Origin: Owenia fusiformis | Taxonomy: Eukaryota > Annelida > Polychaeta > Sabellida > Oweniidae | DNA: 64,000 nucleotides | Assembly: GCA_903813345.2 (NCBI GenBank) | Contig: CAIIXF020000012.1 | Coordinates: 30,082,184 to 30,146,183 of the forward strand | Direction: 5' to 3' | Shown here: positions 1 through 23,049 of the stretch, in pieces | Layout: the number at the start of each line of letters is the position of its first letter | How positions within the stretch are numbered: the first letter of the stretch is position 1 | Made by a program: the position numbers and the translations under genes | The notes under the pieces: model-generated | What the model saw: only the letters and a program-made list of their open reading frames with translations | Database searches by the model: none | What the model was told of the DNA's origin: nothing

Positions 1-63
1 ATGATAACTTATTAAAAGAGAATAAGTCTTGACAACGCACAGTGGAGACAATCCTTTACTTAC

Positions 64-12998
<12,935 letters not shown>

Positions 12999-13276
12999 CT
13001 TGACCTATTTCAAATGACCTTGACCTAGATAAATTTAAATGCTTTATTATGGGACTTATACCACTATCATCAGCAAGAATTAATGTTTATTAGAGTTCTA
13101 CATTTGTATTGGATTTGTTTTAGATGTAAGTCAAATAATTTATAAGAGTGAAATTTGTGTATTTAAGAAAATGATGATAGCCTCGTTCTGGTAAAAATTG
13201 CGCCAAATTTAAAGAGATCAAAACTAAAGAAGTTTTTATTAAATTTAATATTGCCTAGAAATGTCATGACACTTCA
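12999..13276. promoter_or_regulatory. Divergent promoter between UPB1 and ZSWIM7
   Basis: Only 278 bases separate the two start codons, which point away from each other. On the minus strand the UPB1 start lies inside AAGATGGCGGC, a YY1-like site that often overlaps start codons of housekeeping genes. No TATA box stands out. Joint regulation is inferred from spacing. Confidence 0.6.
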
Positions 13277-16200
13277 ATGATGTCGGTGATAAATGAATCA
13301 CTGAAACAGCTTTTTGAAGAGGTAAAGCAAGTATACACTCAAAAGCAGTCCAGTAAGTAGAACTTTCTGTACATGTTTTGTTCAAATTAATATCTCTCAT
13401 AGCTAATAGAACTTTCTGTTTTGTTCAACAGATCTTAGACTACAGTGTAGGCCACAGGCAATGGAACATACATGTAGAAATAACCCCCCCCCACTCTCTG
13501 TACATAGGTAAATATTTATTTACCTCTGTACATAGGTAAATATTTATTTACCTATGTACAGAGAGTGGGGGGGGGATTATTTCAATGTTCCATTGCCTGT
13601 GGTGTAGGTCTATTCATAATTGTTTCATACATGTAAGAAGAAGATCTGAGATACACCGGTGCTCATATGATTTATTTGATTACAGGGAAGCCTAACACTC
13701 TTATTACTCAGGGAGCACCTGTGAGATACAGTTAATACAATACATGTTTAGCTTATTTACATGTACTTGTACATGTACTTTGTAGGCCTGTGAATAAAAA
13801 AAAACTTCTCAAGTCCTGTCCTTGATTTATTAGATCTAATCAAAGACGTCAACCTGACGTCCTTGATCTAATCCATTTTAACTGTATAATATCGACATAT
13901 CACTGTATTGTATAATTTCGACATATCACTATACAGAGTAGTCCAACAACATTAGACCTAGCCTGGGCCTCGTTTCTTATCTGACATGTCTTATGGCCCC
14001 GGCTAGGTCTAACTTCCATGATGATTTTGCCCTTGATGCGATCATTTAATCGTTCAGCAGGTTTCGACATGCGGAACGAATTAACCGTAATAAGATGGTA
14101 TCGTTACAGAAATAATGTGATCAACGCATGCATACATACCTTATGAATAAATACAAATCATCACATACCCCCCTGTAACCTCATCGATATATAATTATGA
14201 AAATGTTGGGAGAAGGCTTTTTCTTAGTTTAGAAAACTCTGTTCTGGTTCCGGTAACATCGAAATGGCAAATCCTTTCAGGAATAAACCGCCGTTAGCAA
14301 CACTGAACGAAACAAGTTCATAAAACGAAACGAACCCCGGTTATCCTATATATAAGTACAAAATATTGTAATACTGTAGGAGGCTTGCGATAAACATTGA
14401 AGTTATTAAAATGTAACAATTATTACAAAGCATGTATGCTGAGTAAAATACATGATCCCAGTTATAAACAATTGAGTGTATTCCTAGGTACGTTTTTGCA
14501 AGCAGAAAACCATAAACACATAGGCACAATTATTCAACACAATCACAATCTAGCACAATCAATGACATCTATATTTCTTTGAGCTGAAATTACCAGTAAT
14601 CAAATGCATCAATAATGTTGCGAGTATTGCTTTTTAAAGTTTTTATAAATAACAATAGAGTAAACTTGGGTGAATACACGCGCTGTTTGAATAAAGCAAA
14701 GATTCATGTCATACTGGATGGTTATAATAAATATCAATATTGAAGAACAATTTCGTTTCGCTGACCAAGTTTACTTTGGCGACGCACAGACAGACATTGC
14801 CGGTTGAAATATTCGTCTCATAAATTGGTAAGAATAAGACTCATTTTACGATTAAAAATGAACATTTAACACAATAATATTATGTGAAATCGCCTGATGA
14901 AATATGGTTTTATATTATTGTTAAGTATCAGTGTCATATTAGCGAGGAAAAGTGGTTTCGATAGATCCACAACTTGCATCAAAGGAAAGAATAGCATGGA
15001 GGTTAAACTCAATAATGGCCCCAAGAAAAAATTCCTAAAAGTAAAGAACGCCGTTATTGAGTTTAACGACGTTGAACTATATACAGAGGGGATTCAGATC
15101 TCTGAATAATGTACTTTTACATCGTTGATGATAAGCCAGATACCAACATATTTTCTCGAAAGAGCTCCATCATTTTGTTGTATAATATGACTAAGTAATT
15201 AGCCAACTTTTACATTTTCAGTTCCTGACAGTTTACTCTCTGCATTGAACTTTGTTTTCAAATCTCCTTTACTGCCAGCCCTGGACTTGGTGGAACGGCG
15301 ATGCGTCACCATGGTAACGAGTCCAAGTGGAAGATGTGTTTATCAGGTTAGATTTGAGGAATTGCAAAAACATCAAACATGTTTATGAGTGTAGCCATGA
15401 TGAGGCAGAGATATATTTTTCAAATTTTTGATTATTTTATTAACTACTAAATGAAGTTCAAAAGGTACATGAAGTATTACCCTTCGTAAGCTTAAATTTA
15501 AATTTGCCTCCTAGTCTATTTCATTTTTGCCTCACCCGAGGATAAAGAAAAGTTTGTTCTTCATCACATGTCATGTATCTACAACTCAGTATTTTGTTCA
15601 TTTTGTATGGTTTACATAGGCGTAACAAGGGGGTGTGGTGGATGCGATCACATCCCCCACCCCATCCCCACAAAAAAGAAAAAAGCAATTTTGTAAAATA
15701 TATTGAAAAACATTAGCAAATTATAGATGCTTATAGTGCACCATATATCCTGTACAGGTACAATGTAAATTTAAAAAATGTCCAGGGGTGAACCCCTCTT
15801 TTTGGGGTTCCTTTCGCTCGCGTGATGTTAACCCAAAAAATCGCACCCCCTTGACAATTGCTGGATACTCCCCTGCTTTACTATCAACCTCCATGGGCTA
15901 GCGCTTGTTATGCCTCACAAATGTCTCACGCATACTTGAGAATTTACAAAAATTTCCATTACAATATTTTTAGATTCAATTTTCAGGCCTGGTTAGATTT
16001 CATCAAACAGTATCAAAAATCTAAAATTTCTGGTTCCACCTTGTCGTTCAGCCCTACTACCCTCCCGATCCCATTCTCTCAGGGAGGGAGGGAGGTCGGT
16101 TAGACTAACTTCCAATATTATAATGTTATGTTCATGTCTTTGTAGGTTGTGGGCAGCTCAGGCACTCCATATACCTGCCTTCTGTCATGTGACTACTGTG

Positions 16201-16970
16201 GCTGCCCTGCTTACAAGTTCTCGGTCATAAAGAGGGGAGATCATATTATGGTAAGTCCATCTGTCAATAACTGACTATGGTAGCATTTTAGACATGACAT
16301 TCAGAGCTTTGAAAATGTTAAATAGATGGCTCTTACACAAAAGGGCTTAATACATTTTGATTCAAAAAACAGTATTTTATTAAAAAAGTGAGATAATAAG
16401 TATGTTATTAGTTACTATTTTTAAAATACATGTACATGTAGTGTGTTACAGGCCTGTGGCCAGGATTTGCCAAAGGGGTTTCACTTTTTGAAAAATTCAA
16501 GGGGTGGGCTTGTTACAATTTTGGTCCAAAAATGGCCAAAAACACTTAAAAGTGCTAAGAATGGTGAAAACTCCATGATAGATTTTGAAAGAATATTTGG
16601 CCAGGGGGGGGGGTTGCTTGAACTCATCAAACCCCCCTGGCTACGGGCGTGGTGTTAAGAATGATTCTACAGGACCCATTTAATCCAGCCAAGTATGAAA
16701 TGTACAAAAGATCAAGTCAAAACCGTGCATTCATTAAACTTAAGCCATGTCACTCGTTCAGCATTCTGATTTGTCAAAAGTGAAAACCCCAGCCAATGAG
16801 CTTCATGTATGGCATGTGTGTAAATATTTTATGACCTTGCAAATTTTATATTTAAATTTTTTCAGTGCAAGCATATCTTAGCAGTACATCTATCTGATGC
16901 TATGGGACTTACAAAGGAACTTATCTCAACAGATTTGGATCTTGCTGACCTTATCATGGGGATTGACTGA
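13277..16970 (+). CDS. ZSWIM7: SWIM-type zinc finger protein 7 (SWS1 homologue), complete
   Basis: ZSWIM7/SWS1 is the SWIM-domain partner of SWSAP1 in the Shu-like complex that supports RAD51-dependent homologous recombination. Four exons join in frame: 13277-13352, 15222-15346, 16146-16250, 16866-16970 (stop TGA). This gives 136 residues, close to the 140 of vertebrates. Visible landmarks: IPDSLLSALNFVF, LDLVERRCVTMVTSPSGR, and the zinc-binding CxCx(n)CxH motif, formed by CGC before FSVIKRGDHIM and then CKHILAVHLSD. Two in-frame ATGs (13277 and 13280) stand together. Intron 1 holds a perfect hairpin and a small ORF at 14897. It shares a promoter with UPB1 and converges with the lysozyme-VWD gene. 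A polyadenylation signal follows at 17231. Confidence 0.94.
13446..13607. repeat. Long hairpin with a palindromic centre
   Basis: The outer arms (GCCACAGGCAATGGAACAT and its complement) enclose poly-C/poly-G blocks and ACTCTCTGTACATAGG. The loop contains GTACATAGGTAAATA facing its own complement, a palindrome within the hairpin. It lies in ZSWIM7 intron 1 and is noncoding. It is probably a small foldback MITE. Confidence 0.75.
14897..15109 (+). CDS. Small ORF with a signal-peptide-like start (uncertain)
   Basis: A 70-codon ORF starting MKYGFILLLSISVILARKSG, a convincing hydrophobic leader, followed by a short lysine-rich part containing one cysteine. It lies within ZSWIM7 intron 1 on the same strand. 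I do not recognise the family. It could be a small secreted peptide, the first exon of a nested gene or chance. There is no clear promoter, and no splice donor inside the ORF was identified. Confidence 0.2.
   Translation: MKYGFILLLSISVILARKSGFDRSTTCIKGKNSMEVKLNNGPKKKFLKVKNAVIEFNDVELYTEGIQISE
15617..15690 (+). repeat. Dispersed 'ATAGGCGTA' repeat, copy 1
   Basis: CATAGGCGTAACAAGGGGGT, then GATGCGATCACATCCCCCACC. An inverted copy at 20383-20450 has a pure C run of about 18 bases next to GGCTACGCCTAT. Short, G/C-run-rich dispersed repeat, in ZSWIM7 intron 2 here. Confidence 0.45.
16446..16655 (+). repeat. Dispersed 'GCCAGGATTTGCCAAAGGGG' repeat, copy 1
   Basis: Contains GCCAGGATTTGCCAAAGGGG, TTTTGGTCCAAAAATGGCC and CACTTAAAAGTGCT-like phrases, and ends in CCCCCCTGGCTACGGGC. 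An inverted copy is at 23285-23475 and another relative at 46622-46800. The ORFs across it have no gene-like features. Confidence 0.5.
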
Positions 16971-17230
16971 ACTCTGGATCACCCACCCCCCATCCTACTT
17001 TCCATGGATGTCAAAGGAGATGCACTGGGGTAATAGGGTAGACATTTTTGGACTGCAAAATCCACATATTTTGAAACATTCCATACAAATGCTTTTCAGA
17101 CTAGTAAAAATGTTGCAGTCAAAGTGTGGCTTGATAAAATATATCTCTGTAGAATTTGTCCATTGCTGGTGAGAGGTATATAAGAATGGCTTGCCGCAAA
17201 AGGCTAAATACTATAACAAAATATATTAAA

Positions 17231-17236
17231 AATAAA
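17231..17236 (+). terminator. Polyadenylation signal, ZSWIM7
   Basis: AATAAA 260 bases after the ZSWIM7 stop codon, on the coding strand. A matching signal for the convergent gene lies 59 bases further on, on the other strand. Confidence 0.5.
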
Positions 17237-17294
17237 TAGCCATGTAGAATCTTTGAACTCAAATTTTATTTGATCTATAGATTTCATGCTACAT

Positions 17295-17300
17295 TTTATT
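17295..17300 (-). terminator. Polyadenylation signal, lysozyme-VWD gene
   Basis: TTTATT on the plus strand reads AATAAA on the minus strand, about 55 bases past the predicted stop in the last exon. The two convergent genes therefore end within about 60 bases of each other. Confidence 0.5.
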
Positions 17301-17354
17301 GATGATTAAATTCTCGAAACATCTTAATTCTCTTCTCATCTCTGGATAATCCAT

Positions 17355-20300
17355 CTATTTCCTACAATTGAAGTAAATAATAAAGTAACGTTTTAATAGT
17401 GATGTTTAATTATATTGTCATTCAGTATTTTATTTGTAAAATTGGAGAAGTGCAAATCTGTGTATATAATATATTAATTGTATATATAAAGTTTACATTA
17501 AAGTTGCCAAATGCCACTTAAAATAGATCTGCACTAACCTGTTCTGTCCTTGTTCAACTATAGCCGAACAATTGAATTCCGTTCTCCAGCATCTAGACGC
17601 GGCGAATATACTCGTTTCGAGTATATGACATTGTTGCTCAACTGAAACTGCGTAATACGTGTCAGCAACACACGACTCCCATTTGTGAGTCCCAGTCTCC
17701 CCGCCACAATCCGCGTACTGGCAGTAAAGTTTTGTCAGCTTCAATTTGTTTATATCTCTGCGCTTATTATTTCGCCCGGCTTCTAAGTCTCTCCAAGGTC
17801 GGTCCATGTCAATGGAATCGTCTTTTACAGTGTCTCTACACACCAGAGAAGTTTTCCAACTATTGCCAATTAAAAGGCCGAAGTTATCCTCGTTGCCTCT
17901 GTTGACATAGATAGGGTCGCTCTTTTTTCGTAAATCATCATTTGGATTCCCATTAAAGTTACCACAAACACCTAAAAATTAATCATTTCGATCGGTCAAA
18001 AATGTTCTCAGCTATCTTTTCGGCAGTATTATTTCAGAAAAATAATATTTAGTCCATCTGGTCGTACCTACCGTTAACATTGCCTTTCCAATTGTCTGTT
18101 AATCTAACATAAGCGTATCCGTTGGCAGGATTTCCATCATACTGCACAATCAAGCCGGCACCTTCTTCGATGTTAACTTCGACGAAATCAGTACTCTTCC
18201 TTGTGGTTAATCCGATTGTGTGTTTTATCGGTTCTGACTCACCTCCGATGAAGTAGTTAACACTGTGTACGTATGGTTCTTGCAATTGAGAGGTCGTAAC
18301 TCGCACCCCATTGACCTATTAGTTTAGAATAAATCATACACCCTAGCAGTGCTAGTCTTCTATTGCGAGACACTGCGTGTGAATTCGGAATCAAATGAGT
18401 TCACCAAACCAGAGACATAATACATGTCTCTGACCAAACGTAGGAATTACATTTTCAGATCAAATAATTTTAAAAGTTATTATTAGTAAAGTTCCTATAC
18501 AAAGTTGTTTCCGTCATTTGTTTCCAATTTTCACGACTTTAAAAGTTATTTTAGAGATTTTGGAAAAAAAATTGAAAATAATTGTCAGCTTTTAATTTCT
18601 CAAATATTCAAATTTCTCGCCATTTTTCAAATAAAAAATATTATTTTTGAATATACTAAATTTTAAAATGTTCGTTGGTTGTCTAACTCGCTCGAAAAGA
18701 AGAATATATTATGTTATAAATATTGATTAACAATTGGTTTCTAACTAAACGGTTCGGTTTGGTTATCGCAAACAATTTCAGACGGTTATATCTTGGATTA
18801 TGATTATGGATTACAATCTTGAAAAGGTTTGTTGTTTGGTCCATTGCCTCTTTAATATCACCTAGGTCTGATTAACTTAATTTACTTCTTTGAAGATAAA
18901 GAATGGGTCTAAAAGACACACTTGTGTTCATGATCAGAAAACATTCATAATTCAAGTTAGAATCGTGTGAAATTCTCTGAACCACTTTCAAGCATGGTTG
19001 TGTTAATTTCTCGCTTATCTATCAACCAATTTTCTTAGATTTTGGACAAAATACTCGTGAGGATGAATACTATTCATTGGCGTGAACTGGTGAAGTATCG
19101 CTCATTTAACGCGGTACCTCTACAATTTAGTTTTATATAAATTCACGAAAAATAAACTCAGATTAAAAAATAAGTTTCACATATCACATTTTGGGTTAAA
19201 ATAAGTCAAAGTGGTTTACATTTCCCCCCTCTATATAACTTTTACCACTGTATCAAGCACCGAATAAAGAAATTGCCCTCTCCACCAAACTGTTCCCCCT
19301 GTCAGCCTGTCGTGTCAGGCATCAAGTAAAGAAAGGCCCCTGCACTAAACATTTCCCCAGCAAGCACAAAAAAGAAATTGGCCCCCACCTCCACCTCCTC
19401 CACTGCTACTCCTCTATCATGCACTTGTTCGTCAATAAAAAACGATTGACTAATTCACTAAACAAAAGGGTCCCTGTCCCATAGGATCCAAGCATATAAT
19501 TATGTACTTGCCTTTACGTGGTGCCCCTTATCGTCTTTATGAAGTATTTCGATCCAAGTTTGTTTTGTTTTGTCTCTTGTAATAATGGTAATTCGTTTAG
19601 TGAAAGAAACATCAGCACCTGGACTTTTTTTATAAGGTAATAATCTAACTTCAAAATGTGGTTCTATTCCAAAACCGTTTACCAGTTGAACTTCGCACTC
19701 ATTTTGAATATCAAGCGTGGCGTTGTCAAATGTTACATAATGCACGTCTCCCCATGCTTCACATTCTGCCATATCATTTCCTTAACCAAAATATCTTTCT
19801 TCATTCGGTAGTTAATATCGGGATGAGCCTATACTTACTGAACGTGTAAACAAATAGATCTATGTGATTTCGAGACTTTTACAGATTTAGATTATCATAA
19901 TCTTTTAGCTACATTATATGCATAACTAATTTTTCGTTTCGTTTTTTATATTTAAAGCCAATTCTTACTTGTGTACCGGGATGTACAAAGTTCACCGTAA
20001 TACATTGGGTTACACTTGCAAAAAGTCCTCCTCGATAGTACTTTACCACACGTCCCTTTGTCACCACACTTTGGGCAACCAGGTTCAAACTGAGGTTCCG
20101 CACAGTTCAATCCATTTATTGATTCTCGTTCATCTAAAAAGTGAACCTGAAGTCTTATCAACAATCCAAATAGATAAATTATATCGTATATTGTCTAATA
20201 TTGACAAAACAAAATGTTGAGATTTACGAATTTTCGATGTATTCATACATCATACATACTCTGTTTACTTAATGAAGATTAATTAAAATAAGATTACACT

Positions 20301-22699
20301 TATAAACATATTTAATTACGTCTAATATTGACATTAAAGCTCTTTTCTTCCTCTTTCTCATGGTTTCATTTTTATTGGTTATGAGGGGTGGGGGTGCGAT
20401 CGCATTATCGCCCCCCCCCCCCCCCCCCGGCTACGCCTATTAGTTTTGAACAATATAATACAGTTTGATTAATTCTCTACTCCAATATTGCCTCATATCT
20501 TATAAAGATGGAAACACGTTTGCTTACATGGTTTTGATACGGGTAAACATTCTTTAACGGAGTTCCAATAATTTGTTGCCCAGGACGCTGTACTTTTGCA
20601 TCCATTTGGTGGACCTGCCATATAAAGTTTCGCATCTTCTTCACAAGTAATTTGGTCGGCAGGTTTCCCCGTGCAGCGTGTTCTATATTTATTAAGGTAG
20701 TTCCTCACACACTGCTTTGTGCAAGAAACAGAATCCCTCGCACAGGACTTCCAATCTGAAATAGAGATGAACGTTCATTATGTCGAAAAAAGCATCACAT
20801 TGATTACGATTCGAAGTATATAAATAACCGATGTTCTTTGATTTGTGGCACAATATTTGGCCAATGGTGTTTCAGTTCACAATGCCAAAGGGACCAAATC
20901 GTTAAGGTAAAGTGGAAGTGAACAAAATATTTGAAAAATATCCAAGACTGGAACTCTGCCTGGGGAGTCATTTCTTTTGTCTCATAGATTTTTATGCAAT
21001 ATTATCATTATAAATACTAAAACTGAATACTGCAAAGTACAATAAAACCTGAAGTTTGATAAAAAAAATATTGTCAAAGGAATAATACGTGAAAACCGCG
21101 GACCCAAAATTTCTGAAAATTCCACAAAATATTCTTCAAACAAATATTAAAAGTGAACGAACGACGCATTTAGGAAACATTGCCTCCGACAAAATTGGCG
21201 GCCTAAAGAAGGGAAAGATGCGCTTCTCAGAACAGTTTTCATTTGCCTATCTTTTCAATTTAAAGAAAAAAATCAAAGTTCTAAAGCTCGATAGGTTAGG
21301 GGCTTATATTAGTGACCTTTCTGAGAAGTTTCAAAAGAATTATCCATGGACCTTTCCCAAGGTATTCTTTTCCTCCGTTTGTCTGTTCTATTACCTCAGT
21401 GAGCCTGGTCATATAATGATAGGTAGAACCAACAAAATTGAGAAAAAGTCAGATTGAAAGACATAAATTTTGATGGACAAAATATACTAATAAAACATGT
21501 GCCTCCTATTTCGGCCATCTTGGAAATCTTTTGAGAAGTTCAGCTTAACCTCAATATATTTCCTCATTGTCATTTGATCTGTGCACAGAGATATCACTAG
21601 ATTATGTTGTGTGTTGCTAAAAAATTTATTTTTCCTACCTCCTTTCGGTCTTCCACATTCGTTCCAAACCGCCTCACTTATCCACATTGGACCACATCTC
21701 CAAGTCCCACCGTCGTTGGTACATTTACCAAGATATTTCTCGCAACCAGATGCCTACAAGAAATTACGTAATGAGGGGGGTCAAGTTGAAATAACAGTTA
21801 CGTACATTTTCATACGACAATATCGATGATATATCTTCCTTTATAACATATGATATTAAAGCCTACCTTACACATGCAGTCGATGCAATCATCTGAAACA
21901 GAGAAAAATGTTGATGACAATCTTACATTTAAGGCCGATTTTTTCTTAATGTTATAAACTATATACGTTCTTGGATAGTAGTGATTTGATACCTACCACT
22001 TGTACTTCGCACACTACGTCTTCTAGATCCGCCTGCCTTTTTAATTAATGCTAATATCTTCTTGAATCCGCTGTTTATTCGGCCATAAGCTTTCCATCCC
22101 GTTTTCGCAGTTTTCGTCAGTGGTAAAATGCTTTTGCTTAGTTGACTTAGTATCGTCTTCTCGTTGGAATTGGATATTTTCATTGCTTTTTTCACCATTT
22201 TTGATAGTTGTACGCCAGATTTTAGGACACTTCCCAAGCCAAATGTTGAAATTTCTTCAAATTTTAACATCTCAGATCCGTGTGTATAGAATGGAAGCGA
22301 AACCTTCATGAAAGCGAGACCTTTGTTTTTAACCGCATTATTGAATGTGATTTTAGCCAAGGCGTCTACCATTTTAGGACGTGCACTGTGAAACTCAACC
22401 AAGAAACCCGCCAATAGCTTCACGTTGGGGGTGACGAATTTCCTAAAAACGCTTACATACGTCTTAAGGATGTGATGCGCCCTGTATCTCTGCATTAAAT
22501 CAGAAACAGCCGTAGCCTCGAAAATCAAATCAGCAATTGGAAGCGTTCTGTAACTCTTTGCCAATCGTGCAAGTTTATCGAAGAAAGTACATTGGTTAAA
22601 AATTTGTTGCAGTTGTCTCCCTTCTCTATATAAGCCTTCCTCGCCGAAAGCAATTGCACATGTGACAGAAAGCAACGACAAAATGATCAATTGTTTCAT
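17355..22699 (-). CDS. Secreted protein: basic helical domain, i-type lysozyme-like domain, EGF-like, von Willebrand factor D domain
   Basis: Exons from 5' to 3': 21997-22699, 21867-21892, 21639-21753, 20528-20755, 19969-20133, 19518-19780, 18072-18315, 17539-17971, then 17355-17361 to the stop. All phases agree (about 727 residues). Residues 1-19 are a signal peptide (MKQLIILSLLSVTCAIAFG). Residues 20-234 are basic, helix-rich and unrecognised, ending in RRRSVR, a furin-like site. Residues 237-347 match the destabilase/i-type lysozyme pattern (CIDCMC, CGPMWISEAVW, ECGRPKG, QCVRNYLNKY, TCEEDA, GPPNGC, YWNSVKEC). Residues 367-400 are EGF-like (CKCNPMYYGELC). Residues 418-600 are a VWD domain (GDVHYVTFD, then GVCGNFNGNPNDD). 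A cysteine-bearing tail follows. The Asp expected in i-type lysozymes is present (CTND), but the upstream Glu appears absent. The last splice is uncertain; read-through would add 14 residues. Role unknown; extracellular defence or matrix protein is a guess. Confidence 0.85.
20383..20450 (-). repeat. Dispersed 'ATAGGCGTA' repeat, copy 2 (inverted), with poly-C run
   Basis: Reverse copy of the 15617 repeat: GGCTACGCCTAT after a run of about 18 C, with GGGGTGCGATCGCATTATCG to the left. It lies in an intron of the lysozyme-VWD gene, just 3' of exon 20528-20755. Confidence 0.45.
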
Positions 22700-22964
22700 C
22701 CTAAAACACAAGAAGTATTTTTTTTTCATGTACCAATTACAAAATGATTTAGTTTTTGCAATATTTGTATTTATTGTAGGCCTAAACCTGAGTTGACTTG
22801 AGATGCTTGAAAGGATTTACATAAAAATCGAAACATTTTAAACCTAATCATTTTGTTAAGAAAACACAAGATAATATGATATACGATCCAAGCAATGCAA
22901 ATGCATGACTGATGTTCTAACGAAAAAAACTTATGACGTACAGCAACTTGCAAAAAACTTACTT

Positions 22965-23040
22965 GCTCCGCAAAGTGATCCTTACTCGTCGAGCTCCAAC
23001 CGAAAATACAAAGGAATGACCTGATATCCCTGTATTTATT
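22965..23040 (-). promoter_or_regulatory. Probable 5' noncoding exon and core promoter of the lysozyme-VWD gene
   Basis: On the minus strand AATAAATACAGGGATATC (about 23023-23040) is TATA-like. It is followed about 30-40 bases on by CGGTTGGAGCTCGACGAG and a splice donor, GGAGCAA then GTAAGT, near 22968. The coding exon begins after TTCTTGTGTTTTAG with its ATG one base in, so a noncoding first exon is required; this one fits. Confidence 0.45.
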
Positions 23041-23049
23041 CTAATCCAG

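Noticed and set aside
21089-21457. 122-codon plus-strand ORF inside an intron of the lysozyme-VWD gene
   Set aside because: It starts with GTG, has no recognisable motif, splice context or promoter, and lies antisense in an intron; kept only as a possibility.
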